Assembly: GCF_900324485.2 (NCBI RefSeq)
Contig: NC_046647.1
Coordinates: 7,532,464 to 7,596,463, forward strand
Direction: 5' to 3'
From: Mastacembelus armatus
Lineage: Eukaryota; Chordata; Actinopteri; Synbranchiformes; Mastacembelidae
DNA length: 64,000 nt
Shown: piece after piece, positions 48,017 through 64,000 of the stretch
Numbering within the stretch: the stretch's first letter is position 1
Layout of the letters: each line of letters opens with the position of its first letter
Notes under the pieces: model-generated
The model's database searches: none
The model's input: the letters and a program-made list of their open reading frames with translations, nothing else
Told to the model about the DNA's origin: nothing
Position numbers and translations under genes: made by a program

Positions 48017-50097
48017 AACCATAACCCAATCTCCTCCTATCCACATCTGGAGCTGCGCTGGTCAAAGTACTGAAACCAAAACTGCTCCCTGATGGTTAGG
48101 CCAGATCCTTCATGGTGTGTGTCATTTGTGAGTGTGTGTGTGTGAATAGGGGAATTAGAGACACCGTACAGCAGCGCTGCTACTCCTAAACAAATATTTG
48201 CTAACAGGCCACACCAGGCTAGGCTCCCAGGGGCTCTTGGCCTTTAGGAGACTGGAGGGCTCTAAACTGGGGGCTCCAAATAAACTGTGTGTCAGTAACA
48301 CTGTAGTAGTTTGATTAATTGCAAATTTATTTGATAATTTGTGTAATAAAAAAAAAAAAAAAAACCTGTAAGGGCCCCAAGGCCTCAGACTAAGTCCAGT
48401 CCTGCCTACATCATGATGACTTATTAAACAACACTTTAAAGAGGGTGGTGCCTGATTATAGGCATTAAAAGATCACATCTCATACAATCACAATTTAATT
48501 TGGCAGAGAAAGATCAATAATTAATTACATGTTATCAATTTTATAGTTTGCTATAGGATTGAGTATTGTATATGGAGTAACAAGAGAACAGGTGTGGTTG
48601 AAACATCAGTTTTAAAAATAAATGATCAAAGCTTAATGTTTTGTCTAACCACATGTCTTTACTTTGTGTGTCCTGACAATCACCAGACTTCTCTTCCTTA
48701 TTGAACACAGAGCAAAAACGCCCCATATACAGCATCTCTCACCAATATGAGGGCACTATCTTTGATTGACACGGAGAAGCGACATAGGTAATACAAGATC
48801 TCTTTAGATATAACTATGTCATGCATCGAGCGAAGACTGTGGTGTGACGCTATGGCACTTAAATGCACGGATGGTAACAAAGAAACTGCCTTAATCTGTC
48901 AACCTCAAACTTCTTAATGTGACGAGGATGTCAACAAACAATAGAGACACTGGGCGAGCAGGATTAGTATTTATAAAGACTTCCTTTTAATGAAGGCGCA
49001 GTATAGTAACACAAACAAAAAAGCAGAAATCACAAGGTGTTCATGAGAAAACCTCAAAGCCTGCGGGAAAGACAGGTGTCTTCTGCCAACATGGTGACAA
49101 CCTTCATTCTTTTGTTTCATTTTTTGGCTCATTAACAACCTTTCATGCACCAATCACCACAGACAGAATGAATACAGCATCAGACAGGCTCTGATGTATC
49201 TGCTGTATCTGGTGTAGACAGGAGGGCTATCTGGGATACCAGGATGGGACCACATGTTTTGTTAAACTCTGAAAGGAGAGAAATGGAGATGGTTGTTCCA
49301 CACTCAGCCCTAAAATAGACATGTGGATGGATTCTGATGTAACTAAAGTAGAGGAAGTGATTCAACACAGTAGTTAAAGTGAAGACTCAAAGACAATCAC
49401 ACATTGTTCCCTCCGCCCAAGGCACACAGAGGAGCAGTTAGAATAGAAACTTCAAAACTGATGTTTGCTCATGTTCATGGGGGTTGCTACGCTGTTCCCC
49501 ACACTGCTGTCTGAACCCGTGTAACTCTCAGACAGGCTTTTTGCTGTCCTGCCTTGTTGTTTTGTGACTGACAGCTTTGATTGTGTAACATGAACTTGGC
49601 TGAACACTGACTCAGAGCTGGAACCCTACCCCAATCATAAAACATCTCCAAGTATGAATCAAACTGATATGATTTCTTTGATAACACAATGTCAGTAAAA
49701 ATGTTCCTTTATTGTAAAAGGCTCAAAAACACAATTTCACCCGTGGTTAACAAATAACATACAACAGAGGTGATTAGAGTCAACTGATAATCATGTCTAC
49801 ATGGGGACTTTGTAGACTTAGTCTGGTTAAGTATTAAGAGATACATTTCAGACTGTAGATAGTTGGGCTCCGATTTATGACAATACAGATTATCTAACCC
49901 ACGACTGTGCCTCCATAACACCACAAGCACTTTTACAAAGCACTGAACAGCTGACAGCTTACACACCAGTGTAGAAGGGGCCTGAGAGACCTGGGCTTCA
50001 GTGACTGTCCAGTGAGACATGAATCACAGCCCTGAATCTGAAAGCAAAGTAGAGCTGTGAATCTTCAATACATCAACTGGAATAAGATCTGTAAATA

Positions 50098-50312
50098 ACA
50101 TCCATCCATTATCAACAACCACAACCTCACACACTCACACTCACTCCTATGGGCAATTTAGAGTCACCAATCAACCTGACATACATGTTTTTGGACTGTG
50201 GGAGGAAACCAGAGTACCTGGAGAAAACCCACACAAGCACAGGGAGAACATGCAAACTCTACACAGCATCAGTGCTAACCACTAATCCACAGAACAGCCC
50301 CTGTTGAAACCA
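50098..50312 (+). mobile_element. Widespread fish interspersed repeat, class uncertain
   Basis: It contains TTTTTGGACTGTGGGAGGAA, GAAAACCCAC, AGGGAGAACATGCAAACTC and GGCAATTTAGAGTCACCAAT. These phrases recur in many vertebrate, above all teleost, genomes as an interspersed repeat. It is diverged and encodes nothing. I cannot say from sequence alone which class of element it comes from. Confidence 0.65.
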
Positions 50313-51398
50313 GACAACTAATTAAATGTTACATACTGTTACATGTAATTATAATCTCAAAGTGTTTGGTCAGTCTGAACAATAATGCAGTAGAAAGAAA
50401 TGCTAAACTAAAAAAAATTAAAGCAGAATAGGAAACATTTTGCATTTTCACTGTGAGAATGTTAATTACACTGTTGAGCTAAAAAACAACAACAAAAAAA
50501 AAACTTAGTACAGCCTAATAACAGCCCACAGCATAGAGCTGCATATCTACTGATCACCAGTGGGCAAGTTTAATACTTTTGTTAATCGTTGGTCAGTACT
50601 GCACAGCTGCTGTAAATGCACTTAAATTCTGCAGTAGCACCACTTTTTTAAATTTATCTAGGAACAAATGTCTCAAGGCTTTTGTCTTACTGAAAAGGAA
50701 AGAGGAAGAGCATGAGGAGGAAAAAATAAAGGAAAAGGAAGAGCAGCAGCTGCAGAATCCATTTTGGGATGCAGCATTTTTCCAGAGTTTCAGGAAGTTG
50801 CACCAGTTCTCATGGAGGTGAGATCATGCTTTCCTACAGAGATGATGAAGCTGAAATTAAGAGGATGATGAATTAGTGCAGTTACAATTGAATGCAAGGC
50901 ACTACACTTGTAGCAGAAGGTTAAGTCTTGTTTTGGTAATGTCTGACAATTATCCATTGTGTATTAGAGTGTAATCCACCACTGATTCAGTTGACATGAA
51001 ATTGCTGGATAACTTAAAATATTGTAACCTCTGTCATGGGCCGGGTGTACTACTCACTTGCAGGTGTGCATTTGTATAAGATTTGAATGGTATTTTACTT
51101 GTCAACTCTATTTGCATATATGTAGGACTATATTTTCTCTGTGTCTCTGTGGGTATTTACAAATGATTTGTACTAGGACTTTAAACTACGATGCTCTTTT
51201 GACTTATCTTGACTTTTTGCCTGCATGTATATGTGCACACTTGTGCACATATCTGCAAGTGTGTGTGCAACTGCTTTAGCATGCATGCTTGTGTGTGCCT
51301 GTCATCACATGTGGCAGGTCGCTGCAGGAGTGGCTGTGGCAGTTTTCCGGAACAGTTCATATCTGAATTTCAGTGACTGCAGGTTTGAAAGCGAAAAT

Positions 51399-51446
51399 GC
51401 ATTCTGCTTTTTTCACTACTGCTCAGTAGTGAAAAAAGCAGAATGC
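51399..51446. repeat. Perfect 22-bp hairpin with 4-base loop
   Basis: The left arm 51399-51420 and right arm 51425-51446 are exact reverse complements separated by GCTC. No gene or element surrounds it. Confidence 0.95.
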
Positions 51447-53828
51447 GGCCTTTAGTGATGTGATAGATATGCAACCAGTTCTGACCCCACCCAGAACGTT
51501 TGTTGATTGAAGCATTGTGGCAGATAATGTTTACAGTTTCATCCTTTCAAAGAGTAAATTTACACAGGCTGCAAAGTCACAATGATATCCCAATTGCTGC
51601 CTGATGGTAGAAAAGATGAAAAACAGGGGACAGCAACTGTTCTCTGCATCTTGTCATGTTGTTTCTTGCTTCAACTTTTCTTTACATGCCTGATCTGTTT
51701 CAAGGTCTATTGTATTGTATCCTGTAGCACATCCTGCGGCTGCAGCACATGCTGGAACGTCCTGCACTGTGTCATGGTCACAAATCCCAGGACAGGCGTC
51801 ATATCCCCCAAATACATCTCCAATGCAAAGACACAATAATTGCGCTTCCCTCAGCCTGAAAAACAAGCTGAAGTAATGTAAACATGAACATGATCGATGC
51901 CAGCATGACGTAAAGTGCATGTCTGGAATTATTGATAGCGCAGATAATGCAGGAAGAGACACTCTTTTTGGTAGAACCCTGTGCTTCAGCTGAAAATACA
52001 GCCTACAGAGAGTTACATGAGCAGATCATTGATTATGACAAATATGCAAAGAAGGAGATGGATTAATCAAAGTCACATTTCTGTGACTTGCCAAGTCGTC
52101 TTCCTTTCATACTTCCAGTGACCTTTCAGGTTGTGCTGTTTGCTTTTGTGGCTCTTGTGTGTCTGTGGTTAGCTGATTCGTGGCACTGAAATCATGTTGG
52201 CAAAAGCTCAAAGAGCAGCTCATCATGCTGCTAAACTGCTTAACCTTGCCAAGTAAGCTCTCAGCCTGCTATAGGCTTATGCTTTTGTATAAGGTTACAA
52301 GGTATTCAAAGAAATTCAGTTTTCTAACTGGGTTTCCCTCCTTGAGACACTGTCATGTGGTTTAACTTACAAGTTGAAGGATAACAGGTTCTAAGTACAT
52401 ATACTGCACTGAGAGAGTGAGCTTAGTCTGTTTCTCACCTTGTCTTTCAGACACAAATATCCAACTAAGCTTTCAAAAGTTTAGTTAAGCTGCACTATTT
52501 GATCCATATTTGGACAAGAATAACCATGTCTGCTCCTCCAGCCAAGCTCCAACATATCTCTGCTTCAAAAACTCTAATTATAGATGTGGACCCTAAAAAA
52601 ATTACAGTAACTTTCGAAGGGGCAGGGAGATCAAAGAATATTTTTGCGGCACGATCTCTGTCCCTGTAAATCTTCTCCTGCTTGCTGTGTATAAAGTTGA
52701 TTGTGGAATGGGGTCAGATAAAATACAGCAGCCTATCTTCCTTTCTCTTTCATCTTAAATCCATGCACTGTTTGGAATTGAAAATTTTGGACTGAATATT
52801 AAATATAAACGAAAAACTGTCATTAAGTCAGAACCGAGTTCTGGTGGGACGGCACCGAGGCTCCTGGTCATGATATCCAAACAGCGCCACTCCCCGGATA
52901 GCCTACTCACAGCATTTTATACTGTTGAGGTCATCCTGCCTGAGGCCATACTTTAACACTTTAGCACCATCATTTTGGCACCTGAAGTAACAATCAAACA
53001 GACACTGTAGATTTGCTTTAATTTGAAAAAAAATCTCACAAAATAACACTGAGACATTTGTGTTTTGGATTTGGATTACTAGAGATCTGCTGAAAAAAAG
53101 TCCCCCTGAGAAGACATGCGGTTCTGCGAGGAATGTGGACACATATTTGGTCTGGCTATGTGCACAGTTGAAGATTACAGTCAATCCCTTGTAAGTGAGG
53201 AAGACAGAACAGAGTAGAGGCTTCAGCTCTCCCACAGTTTTTGTAAAAGTTTATCATAACTATGAAAGAATGAGTTTAGTAAACATTACAGGTGAAACTT
53301 TCTGATCAGAGTGATCCAACTTTACATGTTAATGAGTTGGTCGGAGTGTTCTCATTAAAATAGACATGACACTGTTGTACACAAACTACTTCAATAGCTC
53401 CCTGAAAGAAAGAAGGAAGGCAAAGTAGTTAAGACAAACTGCTTTTAAATGGTTCATCCTAAAGTGGGACAAAACATAACAAAATAATGTTTATTGTTCT
53501 ATAACAGGAAGTATATGCTCCTTATTATATTTTGGTATATTATAGATAAAGTAAGATGGATATTAATCACTTAATGATTGAAATTAACTCCTTATTTTAT
53601 TTAAATATAAGGTAATTAATGATTAACTTATATGTATTTTTCTCTATACGCGACGTGTAGGGTACAATGCGGAGATTTAGATGGAACAGTACGGAGGCGC
53701 TGTGGATGTTTTGAAGCCACAATATTAACCGCAGAAGAAGACAGCCTGCGAGTGACGTCGTAGCCCCACCCCGCTTGTTCTCCCCGCGTTTCTCGTTTGA
53801 GGCCAAACAAAAGCGTTTGTCAGGTCTT

Positions 53829-58977
<5,149 letters not shown>

Positions 58978-60292
58978 ATCTCATCACTAAATCAGACTGA
59001 ATAGAAATCAATGCTACAGGCTGCTATTTTATAATTGATGTAACATTTGAACTGTAAATAAAAAATATGTTATATGAAAGAAGTGAGTTCATTGAAGGAA
59101 ATCTTTGTTGTGAGTGGCTTATTGAGCATTCCCAAGTATGCACATGGTTTTATAAAAGACTGGAGCCAGGAAAAATAGAATTAGGTCACAAGTCCCATAA
59201 TGATACAGTAAAATGTGCCAGTACATGAGCTTGACTGTTAATATTTCTACATTCTGCTTGTTAGTCTGAGACAAGTGTGCAGTGTTGAGGACCTGAACAG
59301 CCTCCACTTCAAACACCTTATGGACACTTACAAGTTTCCAACAACCATATAAGCCTGGAAAATAACAGAGAAACCTAGATTTTTTTTAATACTTTCCCAC
59401 CTGTGACTATTTTCAGAAAAATAGTCACAGGTGAATCTGAAAACCAGAGTTGGGCATAAAAAAAGCAAATCTTAAAAACACTTTTCTTACAGTGATTTAA
59501 AATGGTAAACATTCAAAAATATTGTGGAGTATTGGAAAACAATACCCATATTTACACATACACATCAGTCTACAAATGAAATATTTCCACGACACTGATC
59601 TGAAATAGAAAAAGCCAGAAAAGATTCTGTAAATTACACATTTATTGTCAAGAAATCTTAAATATTTGAAAAAATTTCAATGAAACCGCAGCAAACACCA
59701 GTTGGTTCTTAAATTTTCAAATAATGACTGCACCTTTTTTAAATACATTATTTTTGTACCTGTTTCATTGAGCAGTGCAGACCCCTGGCCTCCTAGTGTA
59801 AAAAGGCACTTCACTGTGTGAGGGGAAGCTGGGAAGATGCAGAACCGAAGCAGCCATGACAGATGAATATTCGAAAAGCATCATTATACTCATTCATGCA
59901 ACTTAAAAAAAAAAAAAAAAAAGAAAAACAACAAAAGTACAGCCAAGCACCCAACCAGAGAGAACTCAAATCTCATGGATAACACGATGTAGTACAAAGC
60001 TCTGAAAAATTAAGTAGTGATGAGAAACTTCCTCTGTAGTATCTCCCAGCAACTTTACAGTTTTATTAGTTATGTTTCGGAGTCATTCCTCCTAATCACT
60101 GGCGGCGTGTCAGACAAAACCAAACAGATGCAGTTCAGCTTTTTGGCTGTGCTACAATTTTTTAAGTGTTTTTGGTTAGCTACAAACTTTAAGGTGTTAC
60201 AGCTGAAAAATGGAAATGTGCTCCAGATGCAGTATGGCAGTCAGAGGTCTGAGGTGCGTGTTTAAGGGCTTCTGTGGTGACGTGGCCTTGCC
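58978..60292. other. Convergent 3' regions of MLH1 and LRRFIP2
   Basis: MLH1 3' UTR ends near 59080. The LRRFIP2 3' UTR probably runs from 60292 down to about 59640, where TTTATT gives AATAAA on the minus strand. A poly-A run lies near 59906-59922. A short perfect hairpin at 59398-59433 falls in the gap between the two transcript ends. Confidence 0.6.
59398..59433. repeat. Perfect 16-bp hairpin with 4-base loop
   Basis: Arms 59398-59413 and 59418-59433 (CACCTGTGACTATTTT and its reverse complement) are separated by CAGA. It lies between the poly(A) signals of two converging genes. Confidence 0.95.
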
Positions 60293-63200
60293 TCACTGCT
60301 GTGACAGGAGAGCGGTCCTGTTGGCCTTCATCTTCTCGAGGCGTTTTACTAGGTGGTTGTTGGTCATCTCCATCTCCTCGATCTTATCTAGAGCCGTGCG
60401 CAGCTGTGGGGAAACAAGAGTGACATTAGCTTCAGCCCACTGATGTTTCATGCTATGGAATGCAAGTGAGTCTGTGTCTGCACCTCTCTTTGCAGTTTCC
60501 GTTTTTCTGCTTTAAGTTCGTCTTCTATTTTCTCTGAGTTATCTGCTGCTGCCTTGTATCTGGACACTTGCCCTTCGAGTCTGGCAATCTGAAAAATAGG
60601 ACACACATTATTGACCTGGAGCACTAAGAGCTCTCAACTTCTCATATCCATTGTTTTTACTGTTTAATCTGAGCTGTTTTTTTTTTTTTTTTTTGGTTTG
60701 ACAAGACATTTCTTCTCCACTTACATTTTGTTCCATTGTACCCATTTCCTGTTCTGCCTTAGAAATCTTGAATTTGTATTCACTAATCTGTCTGTTGGCA
60801 TCCCCTACAGAGAAAACAGAGCCAGTGAGTTTAAAAAAAGAATCCCTGGGATCATTTCATGTGTCTAGATAATTGTAAAAGGTCCTGTAGGGAAGAGAAG
60901 CCAACTTACTCTGCATCTCAATAAAGTGCAGGTCTGTACCGTTCTCGATCCTCTCCCCGTCTGTGTACGCACTGTCCACCTTTGAGTGTTTCTGTCTCTC
61001 CTCCTCCAGCTGATTCTTCAGCTTCCTGATCTGAGCCAACAGCTCATCCTTTTCCTCTGCCAATTTCCGTAGCCTGACATCTATAAAATAGAAGGCAAAC
61101 ATATTTAAGTCATGTAATTTATTGTGGCAAACAGAAGGTTAAGCACTTAACATTAACATAAAGGTCGCTCTAGACAGAAATCACACCCTGACTCACCCAG
61201 CGGGCCCTCTCCTGCAGACTCAAGCACCTGAGCGGCCTCCTGAGAGACCACAGTGATCCCTGAGGACAGAGGCTCATGGTTGACATCTCCATTAGGTGTG
61301 CCGTCCGGGATGATGACCAGCCCATGTTTCTGTGGGGACAGAACACTACTGAGCACAAGGTCCACTCGCTGCTGCCAGAAAATTAACAGAGGTTCAATTT
61401 TTCAGATAATACCACCCCTCCTCGCCTCGACCAAACCAACCAACCAGTGACCAAGCAAACCAACAGCTGGCTGCTATGAATGGACAGAGATTTGATAACC
61501 AAATTCTTGAAATGCCCTATTGAATATAACATATATGGTACAATATGAGGTTTATGGAAGTTCAAATGTATCTATAAATTAACAGACTTGACACACATGT
61601 ATATACAGTATGTAGCTGAACACTGGCAGCCTAAAGACCACTTGTCATAGTTTTAAAAAAATCAGAATTTGAAAAATCAGAATTTATAAAAATACTTCAC
61701 ATCATTTTTTAGCCAACCATGCACTGTGGTAATTAGGCATAGTGCTTGTGAAATTGAAGTAAAAAGTAAAATCATAAACAGTAGTTTATTGTCCAACAAC
61801 TCTTTCTGCTAACTTTAGTGCACCTACCTCTCCTGCGTTGGCCTTCCCCTTGATGTCAGCAAGCTCATCTCTGAGCTCATCTCTCTCATTCCTAACGCAA
61901 TCAAAGTACTCTTTCTGCCTCTCTAGGGCCTGGCCACACAGACAGGAGCAGACAAGAGAGGGGAGAAGTTGGATAGACTTTGGAGAGAGAGAGAGAGACA
62001 TGCAACACAACACGCTACAGCAATGTCCCATTCACAAACATGCACAGCACCTACAGCCAACAGGAAGGAATCAGATGAGCACAATGTGACGTGCACACAG
62101 AAAATGTTATGGGAAAAGTTCATAGGAGAACATATGGCTGGTGAGCTGGTAAGGAGGGAGAGCCTTACTGCTAATTTTGCACTGAAAAACTACATACAAA
62201 TATGAAACTTTCATAATTACGAGTCTGTCTTCATGAACTAACTAATTAACTGATCCACAGGTGGAACATGCATGTCATGCTAGAATACATGGAAAACATT
62301 ACTCTTTAAGTTCACATGACGATCTTAAGCAGCAAATGTTTATCTCACAGGCTGTGCACTGCAGGCTTTAACACATTGCCAGTGTACTTGCTTTGTTAGC
62401 TTCAGTCCTTAAATGCAAACTGAAAAGCCTGTTATTTTGACATGCACAAATCCAGTTGGGAATGTGGATGGGTCCAGGTATTTGCTAATGCCTAAGGGTC
62501 TCCATCATGCGAAGACAGCAGGAGAGGCAAAAGAGCTGGATGGACACTGTCTAAAGGCTGAAAAGTGCAACCATCTATTGCCTCTCATACTTTGTCAGAC
62601 CACCCGCATGGGACCGCCTACCCCAATCTTTTTGTCCTTCCAGTTTATCGTTTCCTGCAGGTCAAACACCTCTCTGGTGAGGGTATCTAACTTAACCTGC
62701 ATTCGCTGGCTCTCCTGGAGAGGTGTTGAGCAGTAACAAGATGACACAGCACAGGAGAAGAACAGAGCAGGAAAATTAAAAACGGAACAATGACAAAAGA
62801 AGTGAAAGCACATAGATACATATAGATACAAAAAGAGAGAGCAACAAAGGAAAAGAGGTGAGAAGAGACTAAATCTGATGAAGCTGAGAAGGGACTGATG
62901 ATTGTGCTCAAAGTCAGACAAGACAATGAAACAGAGCTAAATGTGAGAATTGCCAGAGCAGTTGACTGGAAGAGGACCAAGAGGCAGGCTAGTGCCAATC
63001 AATCCTTATCAAAGTCCCTACAGAACACAGTGTCCCCTCTGTAGCCTGTACAGTGGCACCAACACGTTTCAGGCTGCTGACAGAAATGCAGTATGATGTG
63101 GTCACACTGGCAAAAATGGTTTGTTTCCCTAAAGCGAGAGCAGTCTTACCTCTATAAGCTCATCTCTCTGGCAGATTCCCTCTTTCAGTTCTTCTTGTTT

Positions 63201-63491
63201 ATGCTGTAAGACTGTACACGTGTGCTTCTGTCTTTCTAGTTCCTGAAATCACACACAACATTTTGTAACTTTACCTAAATGTGACAGAGATAATACTTTT
63301 CCTTGACAGTGATATTTCACCTTTGACTTATCTTCCAGCTCCCTCCTCATCTCTGCCGTTTGTTCCTCCATCTCTTCTATGACATCCTTTAGTGTGTCCA
63401 CTTGATAAATGAGGTTGGCTTTTTCATTGTCCAGCTGTGCGTTCGATACCATGGCTTTCTTATACTTCTCCTCCACCTCTGCAAGTGACTC
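60293..63491 (-). CDS. lrrfip2: LRRFIP2, 3' nine exons (partial, continues past the right edge)
   Basis: Exons in transcript order: 63321-63491, 63150-63242, 62622-62714, 61828-61929, 61197-61329, 60910-61080, 60725-60804, 60484-60588, 60293-60403. They give the last 352 residues in one frame. LRRFIP2 binds Flightless-I and links TLR4-MyD88 and Wnt/Dishevelled signalling (family knowledge). The visible part is almost all coiled coil: [54 protein letters not shown], then [14 protein letters not shown], which separates two coiled-coil stretches, [26 protein letters not shown] and the C-terminal [17 protein letters not shown] with end ALLSQQ. LRRFIP2 rather than LRRFIP1 is chosen by this C-terminal order and by the MLH1 neighbour. 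The N-terminal exons lie outside the window. Confidence 0.95.
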
Positions 63492-64000
63492 CTGATAGGG
63501 TTGGGAGCATGTTAATAAAGACAGTAAACTGATTTAAAGCCCAGCTCACTTATATGCATCAGGTGGGCTCTGTTATATAAAGAATTTGTTTTTGTACCAC
63601 ACTGAACACGCCACATAGACATTATTTTTTTCCTAAACATATGGCATAATTCTTAACACTCCATCTTAAACATGTCAATAGGGACCAATATGGGATGTAC
63701 AACAGCTGAATCACTTTCAGGATTGAAACAACTCAACAGTGTGAAAAGAGGATCTGAAAGAGAGAACTACATGTGAACAAGGAAACAAAATGAAGAAAAG
63801 TAATCTAGCTAAAGTGCATCAGCTGATTCGAACTAACTAAGAAGAAGGCAGGAGTCAGGTTTGTTAGTGACGAACTCATCAATAAAACACACAGTGGTCT
63901 TGCTAAGAGAACAGGAAGCTGTTCAAGGAGACTGGAGAAGTCAAACAGGGCCATCCAACACTGTGCCAGTTGAGAGCCTGGATAGAAGAGTAGCCTCCAT
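63492..64000 (-). other. LRRFIP2 intron at the right edge
   Basis: Intronic sequence upstream of exon 63321-63491. I see no exon or other feature in it. Confidence 0.6.

Overview
The window is vertebrate nuclear DNA, most likely from a teleost fish. Genes are split by GT-AG introns, intergenic DNA is rich in microsatellites and interspersed repeats typical of fish, and the predicted proteins are clear orthologues of single-copy vertebrate genes. There are no operons, CRISPR arrays or prokaryotic features. Exon boundaries were placed by eye from splice consensus, reading frame and remembered human orthologues; no search was run.

Layout, left to right. FIGNL1 (minus, one coding exon, 2355-4289) lies head-to-head with TTL, tubulin tyrosine ligase (plus, 7 coding exons, 6333-9243). 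A repeat-rich accessory stretch follows (about 12-22 kb). It holds a solo LTR, a gene fragment, an unrecognised alanine-rich gene with three in-frame repeats, a 152-bp minisatellite, a stray copy of the TTL 3' end, and a 7SL (signal recognition particle) RNA locus lying between copies of a local repeat. COX5B (plus, 4 exons, 22371-23464) converges on HERC4 (minus, 23 coding exons, 24656-31930). A small four-exon gene for a 77-residue probable secreted or single-pass peptide (34980-35605, plus) comes next, tail-to-tail with ADTRP (minus, 36618-38115). FAM83H (minus, 4 coding exons with a 4-kb last exon, 40367-46285) follows, then about 6.6 kb with no gene I can support. MLH1 (plus, 19 exons, 53889-58977) converges on LRRFIP2 (minus, 3' part only, leaving the window at the right edge). 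MLH1-LRRFIP2 is the same tail-to-tail pair as in human.

The genes are housekeeping or cell-biological units without a shared pathway: recombination repair (FIGNL1), mismatch repair (MLH1), tubulin tyrosination (TTL), respiration (COX5B), ubiquitin ligation (HERC4), lipid hydrolysis (ADTRP), CK1/keratin scaffolding (FAM83H) and signalling scaffolding (LRRFIP2). The points most worth a second look are the unrecognised peptide gene at 35 kb, a HERC4 exon whose 5' splice site appears to lack the invariant G, the 7SL locus, the partial TTL duplication, and three near-perfect short-loop inverted repeats (36.8, 51.4 and 59.4 kb).
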